Assembly (NCBI GenBank): GCA_903907955.1
Contig: CAIVPZ010000041.1
Span: forward strand, 1-64,000
Direction: 5' to 3'
Source of the DNA: an uncultured Acetobacteraceae bacterium
GTDB taxonomy: Bacteria > Pseudomonadota > Alphaproteobacteria > Acetobacterales > Acetobacteraceae
DNA: 64,000 nucleotides
Shown: positions 44,477 through 52,369 of the stretch, piece after piece
Layout: each line of letters opens with the position of its first letter
How positions within the stretch are numbered: position 1 is the stretch's first letter
Position numbers and translations under genes: made by a program
The notes under the pieces: model-generated
Told to the model about the DNA's origin: nothing
The model's input: only the letters and a program-made list of their open reading frames with translations
Databases searched by the model: none

Positions 44477-44502
44477 CCCCGCCTGCCGCACGGCAGGCGG
44501 GG
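44477..44502 (+). terminator. Strong hairpin after the aldehyde dehydrogenase
   Basis: CCCCGCCTGCCG and CGGCAGGCGGGG form perfect 12-bp arms with a 2-nt centre. It lies 13 nt after the stop. It may end or reduce transcription before the DUF779 gene. Confidence 0.55.
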
Positions 44503-44522
44503 TATCCCACCGGGGGAACGGC

Positions 44523-44924
44523 ATGGTCGATCGCGTGCAGGTGACGCCGGCAGCCGTGGTGCTGATCGAAAAATTGCAGGCGTCGCATGGTCCCCTGCTG
44601 TTTCACCAGTCCGGCGGCTGCTGCGATGGCAGCGCGCCGATGTGCTACCCACGCGGCGAGTTCCGCGTCGGCGCGCAGGATGTTTTTCTCGGCACCATCG
44701 CCGACACGCCGTTTTATATCGGTGCCGCGCAGTTTGAATACTGGCGCCATACGCAACTGATCATCGACGTCGTCAAAGGCCGCGGCAGCGGTTTTTCGCT
44801 GGAGGCACCGGAAGGCGTTCGTTTCCTCACCCGCAGCCGCGTGTTCAGCGATGACGAAACCGAGGAGCTCGGGCAAACGCCCCCGCCTTTGCATGGCGAT
44901 GCCGGCGAAGCGGACGCCGCGTGA
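44523..44924 (+). CDS. DUF779 protein, aldehyde-dehydrogenase companion
   Basis: 133 residues. LLFHQSGGCCDGSAPMCYP is the family's Cys-rich core. VFLGTIADTPFYIGAAQFEYWRHTQLIIDVV and GSGFSLEAPEGVRFLTRSRVF follow. DUF779 genes very often follow acetaldehyde dehydrogenase (AcoD/ExaC) genes. The role is unknown; the three Cys suggest a metal or a thiol chemistry. Here it is 59 nt after the aldehyde dehydrogenase, with GGGGGA as ribosome site. This context supports the acetaldehyde reading of the upstream enzyme. Confidence 0.92.
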   Translation: MVDRVQVTPAAVVLIEKLQASHGPLLFHQSGGCCDGSAPMCYPRGEFRVGAQDVFLGTIADTPFYIGAAQFEYWRHTQLIIDVVKGRGSGFSLEAPEGVRFLTRSRVFSDDETEELGQTPPPLHGDAGEADAA

Positions 44925-45067
44925 CACTGCCGGTGATCCCGCCCGGGTGACCGCGTTTCGGGACGCCATGACATCCATCCGCCTGCCCCAACTCCGTCCC
45001 GGCACTGCGTTGCCCGGGTGCTTCGCGATATTTCCCAAACCCGATTATGGTATCAAAGCACTGTCCC

Positions 45068-46516
45068 ATGAAATCCATCTTCCACGGCACCGCCCGCCGG
45101 CCGCCGCCACGACGGCCCTTCACCAATGCCCTCCTGAGCACTGTGCTCGCCCTCGCCATGCCCGCCGCCGCGCTGGCCGCAAGCCCGGAGGCCGAGGGAT
45201 CGGTCTACAGCAACACCCGCTACCTTGATGATTTCTCCTATCTCCGCGATTCCGCCCGGGCCAGCGACTTCTGGGACGGGGTGAAATACATCCGCCTGGG
45301 CGATGATCCGTATGGTCTCGGCGCGCCGTATCTCAGCCTCGGCGGCGAGTTGCGCGGGCGCTTCGAGACCTATTCCAATCCCAATTTCGGCATCAAGGCG
45401 CCGCCGCACGATGCCTATCTGCTGCAACGCCTGCTGCTGCATGGCGACCTGCATCTCAACGACTATATCCGCGGATTTCTGCAGCTCGGCAGCATGCAGC
45501 GCATCGGCACCCGCGGCGTGCCGTCAACCACCGATATCGACCAGCTCGACCTGATGCAGGGCTTCGTGGATTTGCGCGTGCCGACCCCGCTCGGCGACGC
45601 GCCCACGCTGCGCAGCGGCCGGCAGGAGGTACTGCTCGGCTTCCAGCGTCTCGTTTCGGTGCGCGAAGGGCCGAACGTGCGCCGCGCCTTCGACGGGTTC
45701 CGGCTGTTCGACTCCTGGAACGGCGCCACGATCGACCTGTTCGCGCTGCGCCCCATCCAGGACAAGATCGGCACCTTCAACGATCCGCCGAACCCGAACC
45801 AGGCGCTGTGGGGCGCCTATGCCACCGTGCCGGTCTGGGGCGGGCTGAAGGCCGATCTCTATTGGCTGGGCTACGAGAATGACAACGCCAAATTCCGCCG
45901 CAGGATCGGCGAGGAGCGGCGCCAGTCATTCGGTACGCGGCTATTTGGCAAAGCGGCCGGATGGGACTGGAACGAGGAGGCGGTGCTGCAGGTCGGCAGT
46001 TTCCGCGACCACGACATCCGCGCCTGGATGCTTGCCTCGATCGTCGGCTACACCTTCGCCGGCACGCCCTGGACGCCGCGGATCGGCCTGGAAGCCAACG
46101 CCAGCAGCGGCGACAACCCGCGCAGCGGCACCATCGGCACCTATAACGGGTTGTTCCCGCGCCTGCCCTATTTCGCCGAGACCTCCCTGCTGGTGCCGAG
46201 CAACGTTCATGATGTCCGGCCGGTGCTCAGCGTCAAACCGCTGCCCGACGTCACGGTGGTGGCGGGGCTGGACATGCTGTGGCGCACTTCCACCCATGAC
46301 GCGTTGTACGGCAGCGGGATGGTGGCCTATCCGGGGACCGCGAAGGCGACCTCCAACCGGGTTGGCGATGAGGCGTCGCTCGACATCCGCTGGCGGCCCG
46401 ACCAGCACCTGACCTTCGGCCTCATTTACGCCTACTTCCTGGCCGGGGGAGCGATCACGGAAGCAAACGGTCACGACGTGAACTTCGGTGTGCTGTTCGC
46501 CACCTACAAGTTCTGA
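45068..46516 (+). CDS. Outer-membrane porin of the alginate-export family
   Basis: 482 residues. Signal peptide with long basic start (HGTARRPPPRRPF), a core, and a cut near PAAALAAS. The body alternates short strands, with LGGELRGRFETYSNPNFG at the front and the C-terminal strand ending VLFATYKF, as expected for an outer-membrane beta-barrel with terminal Phe. RSGRQEVLLGFQRLVSVREGPNVRRAFDG is the conserved block of alginate-export-type (AlgE-like) proteins. Such porins often accompany PQQ dehydrogenase clusters. A role in alcohol entry is inferred. ATG 45068 is chosen as it starts the signal peptide; ATG 45047 is open too. Confidence 0.88.
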   Translation: MKSIFHGTARRPPPRRPFTNALLSTVLALAMPAAALAASPEAEGSVYSNTRYLDDFSYLRDSARASDFWDGVKYIRLGDDPYGLGAPYLSLGGELRGRFETYSNPNFGIKAPPHDAYLLQRLLLHGDLHLNDYIRGFLQLGSMQRIGTRGVPSTTDIDQLDLMQGFVDLRVPTPLGDAPTLRSGRQEVLLGFQRLVSVREGPNVRRAFDGFRLFDSWNGATIDLFALRPIQDKIGTFNDPPNPNQALWGAYATVPVWGGLKADLYWLGYENDNAKFRRRIGEERRQSFGTRLFGKAAGWDWNEEAVLQVGSFRDHDIRAWMLASIVGYTFAGTPWTPRIGLEANASSGDNPRSGTIGTYNGLFPRLPYFAETSLLVPSNVHDVRPVLSVKPLPDVTVVAGLDMLWRTSTHDALYGSGMVAYPGTAKATSNRVGDEASLDIRWRPDQHLTFGLIYAYFLAGGAITEANGHDVNFGVLFATYKF

Positions 46517-46552
46517 GGGAATGCACCGGGCCATGGCACGCGGAAATGGAAC

Positions 46553-46640
46553 GGGTTCCAAGGGCCTACCGGCCGTCGCGCCGGAGGCGCGCTGCACGCG
46601 ACGCGGGTTCAGGGCAGCGCCCTTGGCTTCCTTGCTTTTT
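46553..46640 (+). repeat. Dispersed double-hairpin repeat, copy R6 (forward, diverged)
   Basis: GGGTTCCAAGGGCC, then an inserted GC palindrome (GTCGCGCC to GACGC), then CAGGGCAGCGCCCTTGG and CTTCCTTGCTTTT. It lies directly before the likely GTG start of the substrate-binding protein gene. Confidence 0.75.
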
Positions 46641-47822
46641 GTGGACCGCCGCGCTGTGCTGTCCGGGGCGATCGGCTTTGTCATGACCGCCGGCAAAGTC
46701 CGCGCCGAGACCGTCATGCGCCTGGGCTATCTGCGCCGCGCCGAACCGCGGCCCACCATCTCGCTGATCGACAAGCCGGCGCCGGATGACGGCCTGGCCG
46801 GGGCAAAGCTGGCGATCGCCGACAACAACACGACCGGAAGGTTCCTCGGCCAGACCTTTGAACTGCTCGACGTGCCGGTGCACGCGGATGACGATATCGC
46901 CGCCGCGCTGGCCGGTCTGGTGGCTGGCGGGGTATTTCTGGTCCTTACCGATGCACCGGCGGCGCAGCTTGTGCAACTCGCCGCCGCTGCCCGCGTCCAG
47001 GGCGTGACGCTGTTCAACGTCGCAGCCCCGGACGATGCTTTGCGCCAGGAGGCATGCCAGGACAACGTGATCCACGTGGCGCCGACGCGCAGCATGCTGG
47101 CCGATGCGCTGGCGCAATATCTGGTGTGGAAGAAGTGGGGCCGCTGGGTGCTGGCGATCGGCGCGCATGACGAGGACCGATTGCTGGCGGAGGCGTATCG
47201 CCGGGCGGCCCGGCGCTTCGGTGCCCGCATCGTCAAGGAGATCGTCTACGCGGATGCCGGCGGATCGCGCCAGACCGACAGCGGCGTGATCCAGACGCAG
47301 CAGCAGGTGCCGGTGTTCACCCAGCGCCTGCCCGAGTACGACGTGCTGGTGGCGGCGGACGAGAACGAAGTGTTCGCCGGCTATCTGCCCTATCGCAGCT
47401 GGGACGCGCGGCCGGTGGCCGGATCGGCGGGGTTGCGGCCGGTGACCTGGGATGCCGCCAGCGACTCCTGGGGCGGCGCGCAGGTGCAGGACCGGTTTGT
47501 GCGGATGTTCGCCCGCCGCATGACCGGGCTGGACATGCAGGCGTGGATCGCGGTTCGCCTGATCGGCGAGGCCGCCAGCCGGGGCGCCGCGGATGGCACC
47601 GCGATTGTTGCCGCCATCAAGGCGCCCGGATTCGGGGTTGCCGCCTATAAGGGGCAGTTGCTGACCTTGCGCGACTGGGACTGGCAGTTGCGCCAGCCGA
47701 TCCTGCTGTCGGATGGCCGCACGGTGGTGTCCGTTTCGCCGCAACCCGGGTTTCTGCATCAGGTGACGGAACTCGACACGCTGGGGATCGATCGCCCGGA
47801 GAGCCGCTGCAAGCTGAAGTGA
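46641..47822 (+). CDS. Substrate-binding protein of the PQQ-associated ABC system
   Basis: 393 residues from GTG 46641, giving VDRRAVLSGAIGFVMTAGKVRA as signal peptide. The mature part is a branched-chain-amino-acid-type periplasmic binding protein: ISLIDKPAPDDGLAGAKLAIADNN, HVAPTRSMLADALAQYLVWKKW, YDVLVAADENEVFAGYLPY. It matches the group found in PQQ-dependent alcohol dehydrogenase systems (TIGR03863-like). No ribosome site precedes GTG 46641. An upstream start at ATG 46521 would read through repeat R6 without a stop and is an alternative. Ligand unknown. Together with the propeller, ATPase and permease genes it forms one overlapping unit. Confidence 0.87.
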   Translation: MDRRAVLSGAIGFVMTAGKVRAETVMRLGYLRRAEPRPTISLIDKPAPDDGLAGAKLAIADNNTTGRFLGQTFELLDVPVHADDDIAAALAGLVAGGVFLVLTDAPAAQLVQLAAAARVQGVTLFNVAAPDDALRQEACQDNVIHVAPTRSMLADALAQYLVWKKWGRWVLAIGAHDEDRLLAEAYRRAARRFGARIVKEIVYADAGGSRQTDSGVIQTQQQVPVFTQRLPEYDVLVAADENEVFAGYLPYRSWDARPVAGSAGLRPVTWDAASDSWGGAQVQDRFVRMFARRMTGLDMQAWIAVRLIGEAASRGAADGTAIVAAIKAPGFGVAAYKGQLLTLRDWDWQLRQPILLSDGRTVVSVSPQPGFLHQVTELDTLGIDRPESRCKLK

Positions 47823-47833
47823 AAGGCCGAACG

Positions 47834-48802
47834 ATGCAAATCCGCAGCGTGATCGTGGCGTTGGCGATGTCGATGGCAGGCGCATCGGCGCAGGCCGCCA
47901 CCGCCTATGTCACCAACGAACGCGACAACACGATCAGCGTCGTCGAGCTCGACCAGATGAAGACGGTGCGCACCATCGCGGTCGGCCAGCGCCCGCGCGC
48001 CATTCTGCTGACCCATGACGGCACGCAGATTCTGGTTTGCGCCAGCGATGACAACACCATCCAGGTGATCGACCGCGCCACGCTGAAGATCGTCGGCAAG
48101 CTGCCCTCCGGCCCCGATCCGGAGAATTTCGCCCTGGCCGCCTCGGGCAGCCCGCTATACGTGTCGAATGAGGATGACAACCTGGTCACCGTCATCGACA
48201 TGATCACGCGAAAGAAGATCACCGAGATGGCGACCGGGGTGGAGCCGGAAGGCATGGCGGTCAGTCCGGACGGCGCGACGATCGTCAACACCACGGAAAC
48301 CACCGGCATGGCGCATTTCTTCAGCGCCGCGAGCCACACGATGACCGGCAGCGTGCCGGTGGGCGCACGGCCGCGGATCGCCGAGTTCCGCCATGACGGC
48401 AGCGAAGTGTGGGTCTCCGCCGAGCTTGGCGGCACGGTGAGCGTGATCGACCCGGTGCGCCGCGCGGTGACGCATAAGATGGGTTTCGAAATCCAGGGAC
48501 TTCGCCGGGAGGCGATCCAGGCGGTGGGCATCCGCTTCACCGCTGACGATGCGACCGCCTTCGTGGCGCTCGGCCCGGCGAACCGCGTGGCGGTGATCGA
48601 CACGCATACCTACAAGGTGCGTAAATACCTGCTGGTCGGGCAGCGCGTCTGGCAGATGGCGTTCACGCCGGACGAGAAGTTTCTGCTGACCACCAACGGA
48701 CTTTCGAACGACATCTCGGTGGTGGAGGTCGGTTCGCTCAGTGTCGTGAAATCGATTCCGGTGGGGCGCATGCCCTGGGGCGTGGTGGTGGCGCCGCAGT
48801 GA
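47834..48802 (+). CDS. PQQ-associated YVTN beta-propeller protein
   Basis: 322 residues, signal peptide ending GASAQAA. Seven-bladed propeller with repeated YVTN-type strands: ATAYVTNERDNTISVVEL, SPLYVSNEDDNLVTVIDM, and further blades to KSIPVGRMPWGVVVAPQ. It belongs to the PQQ-dependent catabolism-associated repeat proteins (TIGR03866-like). Function unknown; possibly binds a ligand or partner in the periplasm. The start is 11 nt after the previous stop. Its stop overlaps the ABC ATPase start (GTGA). Confidence 0.93.
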   Translation: MQIRSVIVALAMSMAGASAQAATAYVTNERDNTISVVELDQMKTVRTIAVGQRPRAILLTHDGTQILVCASDDNTIQVIDRATLKIVGKLPSGPDPENFALAASGSPLYVSNEDDNLVTVIDMITRKKITEMATGVEPEGMAVSPDGATIVNTTETTGMAHFFSAASHTMTGSVPVGARPRIAEFRHDGSEVWVSAELGGTVSVIDPVRRAVTHKMGFEIQGLRREAIQAVGIRFTADDATAFVALGPANRVAVIDTHTYKVRKYLLVGQRVWQMAFTPDEKFLLTTNGLSNDISVVEVGSLSVVKSIPVGRMPWGVVVAPQ

Positions 48803-49557
48803 CCTTGGCGGTGGCGGCGCTTGCGGTCGAGGGCGTGAGCCATTCCTATGGCCCGCGCAAGGCGTTGCAGGATGTCAGCCTGACGGTGCCGCAAGCGCGC
48901 TTCACCGCGCTGCTGGGGTTGAACGGCGCCGGCAAGACCACACTGTTCTCGCTGATCACCCGGCTGTTCCACACGCGGCACGGCAGCATCCGCGTGCTCG
49001 GCCATCCGGTGGACCGCGAACCGGGCGAGGCGCTGCGGCGGCTCGGCGTGGTCTTCCAGGCGCGCACGCTCGACCTCGATTTGTCGGTGCGGGAGAACCT
49101 GTTGTACCACGCTGCCCTGCATGGCATCGGCGGGCGGGCGGCGCGCCAGCAGGCCGAGGCCGCCCTGCAGGAAGTGGGGCTGGCCGAGCGCGCCCGCGAC
49201 CCCGCGCGCCGCCTGTCGGGCGGGCAGATGCGACGGGTGGAGATCGCCCGCGCGCTGCTGCACCGGCCGCGCCTGCTGGTGCTCGACGAGCCGACGGTTG
49301 GTCTCGACGTTGCGTCCCGCACGGCCATCCGGCGGCATGTGCGCGGGCTGGTGCGCGACCGCGGCGTCGCGGTGCTGTGGGCGACGCATCTGCTGGACGA
49401 GGTGGAAGCAACCGATTCGATCGTGGTGTTGCACCAGGGGCGCGTGCTGGCGGCGGGCGAAGCCGGATGCGTGGTGGCGGAAAGCCGGGCGGCCGACATC
49501 CACGACGCCTTCGAACGGCTGACCGGCGGCGCAACCGAGGCGAGCGAAACGGCATGA
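48799..49557 (+). CDS. ABC transporter ATPase, PQQ-associated
   Basis: 252 residues. Walker A GLNGAGKTT, Q-loop VVFQARTLDLDLSV, signature LSGGQMRR, Walker B LLVLDEPTVGLD, H-loop WATHLLDE. The match is to the ATPase that sits with PQQ-dependent dehydrogenases (TIGR03864-like). It works with the permease downstream, whose ATG overlaps its stop. The direction of transport (import or export) is not settled by the sequence; the permease is of the ABC-2 type, which usually exports. GTG 48799 overlaps the propeller stop. Confidence 0.94.
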   Translation: MTLAVAALAVEGVSHSYGPRKALQDVSLTVPQARFTALLGLNGAGKTTLFSLITRLFHTRHGSIRVLGHPVDREPGEALRRLGVVFQARTLDLDLSVRENLLYHAALHGIGGRAARQQAEAALQEVGLAERARDPARRLSGGQMRRVEIARALLHRPRLLVLDEPTVGLDVASRTAIRRHVRGLVRDRGVAVLWATHLLDEVEATDSIVVLHQGRVLAAGEAGCVVAESRAADIHDAFERLTGGATEASETA

Positions 49558-50384
49558 GCGCGCGCAACGGCGGCTTCGGGTTTCTGCAATACGCGATCTG
49601 CCTGCGCGGCATCGTCTGGCGGGAAGCGCTGCGGTTCGTGCACCAGCGCGAGCGGTTCGTCTCGGCGCTGGTGCGGCCGCTGGTCTGGCTGTTCATCTTT
49701 GCCGCCGGGTTCCGGCAGATTCTCGGCGTGTCCATCATCCCGCCCTACCAGACCTACGTACTTTACGAGGTCTATGTCACCGCCGGGCTGATGGCGATGA
49801 TCCAGCTGTTCAACGGCATGCAGTCCTCGCTGTCGATGGTCTACGACCGGGAGATGGGCAACATGCGCATGCTGCTGGTCAGCCCGTTTCCGCGCTGGTT
49901 CCTGCTGGTGGGCAAACTGCTGGCAAGCACGGCGGTGTCGGTGCTGCAGGTGTATGTGTTCCTCGTCATCGCCTGGCTGTGGGGGGTCGAGGTGCCGCCG
50001 CTCGGCTGGCTCAGCGTGCTGCCGGCCTTGCTGCTGTGCGGCATGATGCTGGGCGCGCTCGGCATGCTGCTGTCCTCGGCGATCCGGCAGCTGGAGAATT
50101 TCGCCGGGGTGATGAATTTTGTCATTTTTCCGATGTTCTTCGCGTCTTCGGCGCTGTACCCGCTATGGCTGGTCGAGCAGTCGAGTCCGTTTGTTTATGA
50201 TATCTGCCGGCTGAATCCGTTCACCTACGCTGTCGAGCTGATCCGGTTTGCCTTGTATGCCGAAGTCAATCCGGTTGCCCTGGCGGTGGTGGCGGGCGCG
50301 ACGGTGTTGTTCACCGCCGGCGCGGTTCTCGCCTATGATCCGGCCCGTGGCCTGATCGCCCGCCGCGGCGGCGCCGGTCCATGA
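49554..50384 (+). CDS. ABC-2 type permease (PedC-like)
   Basis: 276 residues with six membrane helices. The ABC-2 topology is seen: a first helix after VSALVRPLVWLFIFAAGFRQI, then YVLYEVYVTAGLMAMIQLF, then a conserved MVYDREMGNMRMLLVSPFPRWF loop. FVIFPMFFASSALYPLW and a final helix follow. It matches the PQQ-linked permease PedC (TIGR03861-like). ABC-2 permeases mostly export, which is curious beside a substrate-binding protein. ATG overlaps the ATPase stop by 4 nt. Confidence 0.93.
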   Translation: MSARNGGFGFLQYAICLRGIVWREALRFVHQRERFVSALVRPLVWLFIFAAGFRQILGVSIIPPYQTYVLYEVYVTAGLMAMIQLFNGMQSSLSMVYDREMGNMRMLLVSPFPRWFLLVGKLLASTAVSVLQVYVFLVIAWLWGVEVPPLGWLSVLPALLLCGMMLGALGMLLSSAIRQLENFAGVMNFVIFPMFFASSALYPLWLVEQSSPFVYDICRLNPFTYAVELIRFALYAEVNPVALAVVAGATVLFTAGAVLAYDPARGLIARRGGAGP

Positions 50385-50430
50385 GCACACCGCCCGGCAC
50401 GGAGATGCCGGCAACCGAGGGAGGAACACC

Positions 50431-50742
50431 ATGCTGGTGATCAGCGTCTTCTATCCGGCGAGCGAAAACGCCACCTTCGATTTCGGCTACTACACGGACA
50501 GCCACATCCCGCTGGTGCAGCAACGATGGGGCGGAATGGGATTGCAGGAATTCCGCGTGCTGAAGGGCGGCGCCGGACCGGATGGCGCGGGGCCGACCTA
50601 TCTGCTGGTCGCCCTGCTCACCTTCCAATCGGCCGAGGCATTCGGGGCGGCGGCGGCGCAGCATGCCGCGGAAATTTTCGCCGATATTCCGAACTTCACC
50701 AACCTGTCGCCCGTGCTGCAGTTCAACGAACGGCTGGCCTGA
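50431..50742 (+). CDS. EthD-family small protein
   Basis: 103 residues. MLVISVFYPASENATFDFGYY and DSHIPLVQQRWGGMGLQEFRVLKG show the dimeric alpha/beta-barrel (ferredoxin-like) EthD fold, with the His of SHIPLV at the usual position. Small EthD proteins are found beside degradation genes and are not well characterised. It is 46 nt after the permease with GAGGGAGG upstream, and is the last gene of the alcohol locus. A terminator follows. Confidence 0.92.
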   Translation: MLVISVFYPASENATFDFGYYTDSHIPLVQQRWGGMGLQEFRVLKGGAGPDGAGPTYLLVALLTFQSAEAFGAAAAQHAAEIFADIPNFTNLSPVLQFNERLA

Positions 50743-50747
50743 ACCGG

Positions 50748-50778
50748 GGGCTGCGGGTTACAGCGTGACCCGCAGCCC
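50748..50778. terminator. Terminator between convergent units
   Basis: GGGCTGCGGGT and ACCCGCAGCCC form an 11-bp perfect stem with a 9-nt loop. It lies between the stops of the EthD gene (50742) and the minus-strand ATPase (50800), so it may serve both directions. Confidence 0.65.
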
Positions 50779-50799
50779 GACCACGCCACAGGAACCGCT

Positions 50800-51567
50800 T
50801 CATGCCCGACCGCCCGAAGCCAGGGCGGGGTCCGCGGCAGCGCCCGGGCCTGGCTCCTCCGCAGCAAGAAACGCAAACCGGTGCAGCAACGCCCCGCGCA
50901 CCCGCGCCACCCCCGCCACATCATCCCGCGCAGGCACCGCGAAATCCGCCGCCAGACCGGCCGGCGCGCCATGCAGCACCAGGATGCGGTCGGCGATGGC
51001 GAGCGCATGCTCGACATCGTGCATGGCCACCAGCACCAGCGTGCGCTGCCGTCGCGCCCGCAGCGTCAGCAGCGCGCCCAACCCGCTGGCGAGCCGCCGG
51101 TCCAGCGAGACGAACGGCTCGTCCAGCACCAGCAAAGCGGGATCGACGGCGAGCGCCCGCGCCACCGCCGCACGCCGCGCCATGCCGAGCGAAAGCTCGC
51201 CAGGACGGCGCGACGCGGCGTCCTCCAGCCCCACCGCGGCAAGCAATGCCGGGATGTCCGGTTCCGGCACGCCTTCGGTGACCACGAGGCGCAAATTTTC
51301 CGCCACCGTCAGCCACGGCAGCAGACGCGGTTCCTGGAACACCACGCCGACGCGGCCATGCGCCAGCTTCACGCCGCCATCGAATGCCCGGTCCAGCCCA
51401 AGGGCGATGCGCAACAGGGTGCTTTTGCCGGCGCCGGAGCGGCCGAGCAGGGCGACCACCTCGCCCGGCGCGGCGCGGAAATGCACGTCGCGCAGCACCG
51501 GCAACGGCCGCGCGCCGGTGAACCGCTTTTCGCGGATGCGCAGGTCAAGCACGGCAGCGCCAGGCAT
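50800..51567 (-). CDS. ABC transporter ATPase, taurine/nitrate type
   Basis: 255 residues. Walker A LLGRSGAGKSTL, Q-loop VVFQEPRLLPWLTV, signature LSLGMARRAAVARAL (a variant of LSGGQ, with LSLGM), Walker B LLVLDEPFVSLD, H-loop AMHDVEHAL. It belongs to the SsuB/TauB/NrtD group. The changed signature motif is a small oddity shared by some members of the group. Third gene of an SBP-permease-ATPase operon on the minus strand that converges on the alcohol locus. The start is inside the permease gene (23 nt overlap). The C-terminal tail (EEPGPGAAADPALASGGRA) is unusual. Confidence 0.92.
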   Translation of the reverse strand: MPGAAVLDLRIREKRFTGARPLPVLRDVHFRAAPGEVVALLGRSGAGKSTLLRIALGLDRAFDGGVKLAHGRVGVVFQEPRLLPWLTVAENLRLVVTEGVPEPDIPALLAAVGLEDAASRRPGELSLGMARRAAVARALAVDPALLVLDEPFVSLDRRLASGLGALLTLRARRQRTLVLVAMHDVEHALAIADRILVLHGAPAGLAADFAVPARDDVAGVARVRGALLHRFAFLAAEEPGPGAAADPALASGGRA

Positions 51568-52369
51568 TCGCGCGCCGCTCCCAGGGCTGCAGCAGCGTTG
51601 CCTCCACCACCAGCATGATCGCGGCGAAGCTGAGGCCGTAGGCCAGGATTCCGGCAACGTCGAAGTTCTGGAACTGCAGGTTCAGCTCGAAGCCGACGCC
51701 GTTCGGCCGGCCGAGCAGTTCGACCATCAGCACGATCTTCCAGGTGATCGACAGGCCGCTGCGCCCCGCCGCGGCCAGATAGGGCGCCAGTTGCGGCAGC
51801 GCGACCCGGCGCAGCCGCCGCCGCCGCGACAGCCGATAGATGATGGCCAGATCATCAAGTTGCGGATCGAACGCGCGCGCGCCCTCGCGGATCGTCACCA
51901 CCACCGTGGGCGTCTTGGCGATCGCCACCGCCAGCACGGCGGCCAAATCGTTCAATCCGATCCAGATATAGGCAAGCACGATCACCACCAGCACAGGCAG
52001 GTTGAGGCCGACGGTCAGCCAGGGGTCGATCACGGCGTCGAACCGGGCGGAGCGTCCGGCGAGGTAGCCGAGCACGCTGCCGACGACCATGGCCAGGCCG
52101 AACGCAACCGCCACCCGCGCCAGGGTGATGGCAATGTTGAACGGCAGGTCGCCGCTGCGCAGCAGCCGCAGGAACACCGCCAGAACCTGCTCCGGCGACG
52201 GCAGCAATTGCGGCGATGCAGCCAGCCGGGCGCCGATCCACCACACCGCCAGCAGCACCAGCAGCGACAGCGCCCGGTCGCGCAGGCCCGCGACGGTGCG
52301 CTTTGGCGCCGCCACAGCGTCGTCGCGCAGCCCGGGCGCGAGCGGCAATTCGGCCGGCATGCCGATCAT
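51545..52369 (-). CDS. ABC transporter permease, taurine/nitrate type
   Basis: 274 residues with about six membrane helices after a basic start. Domain order is that of SsuC/TauC: LSLLVLLAVWWIGARLAAS first, then ITLARVAVAFGLAMVVGSVLGYL, a cytoplasmic coupling loop RRRRLRRVALPQLAPYLAAAGRSG near the C terminus with the EAA-like motif, and a last helix. It overlaps the binding-protein gene by 4 nt (ATGA). Substrate unknown. Confidence 0.92.
   Translation of the reverse strand: MIGMPAELPLAPGLRDDAVAAPKRTVAGLRDRALSLLVLLAVWWIGARLAASPQLLPSPEQVLAVFLRLLRSGDLPFNIAITLARVAVAFGLAMVVGSVLGYLAGRSARFDAVIDPWLTVGLNLPVLVVIVLAYIWIGLNDLAAVLAVAIAKTPTVVVTIREGARAFDPQLDDLAIIYRLSRRRRLRRVALPQLAPYLAAAGRSGLSITWKIVLMVELLGRPNGVGFELNLQFQNFDVAGILAYGLSFAAIMLVVEATLLQPWERRANAWRCRA

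Noticed and set aside
50800-50870. A ninth full copy of the dispersed repeat at the end of the taurine-type ATPase gene
   Set aside because: Only scattered CCAGGGC-like pieces match, and the order of hairpins is not kept. It may be an ancient copy, but I cannot support it.
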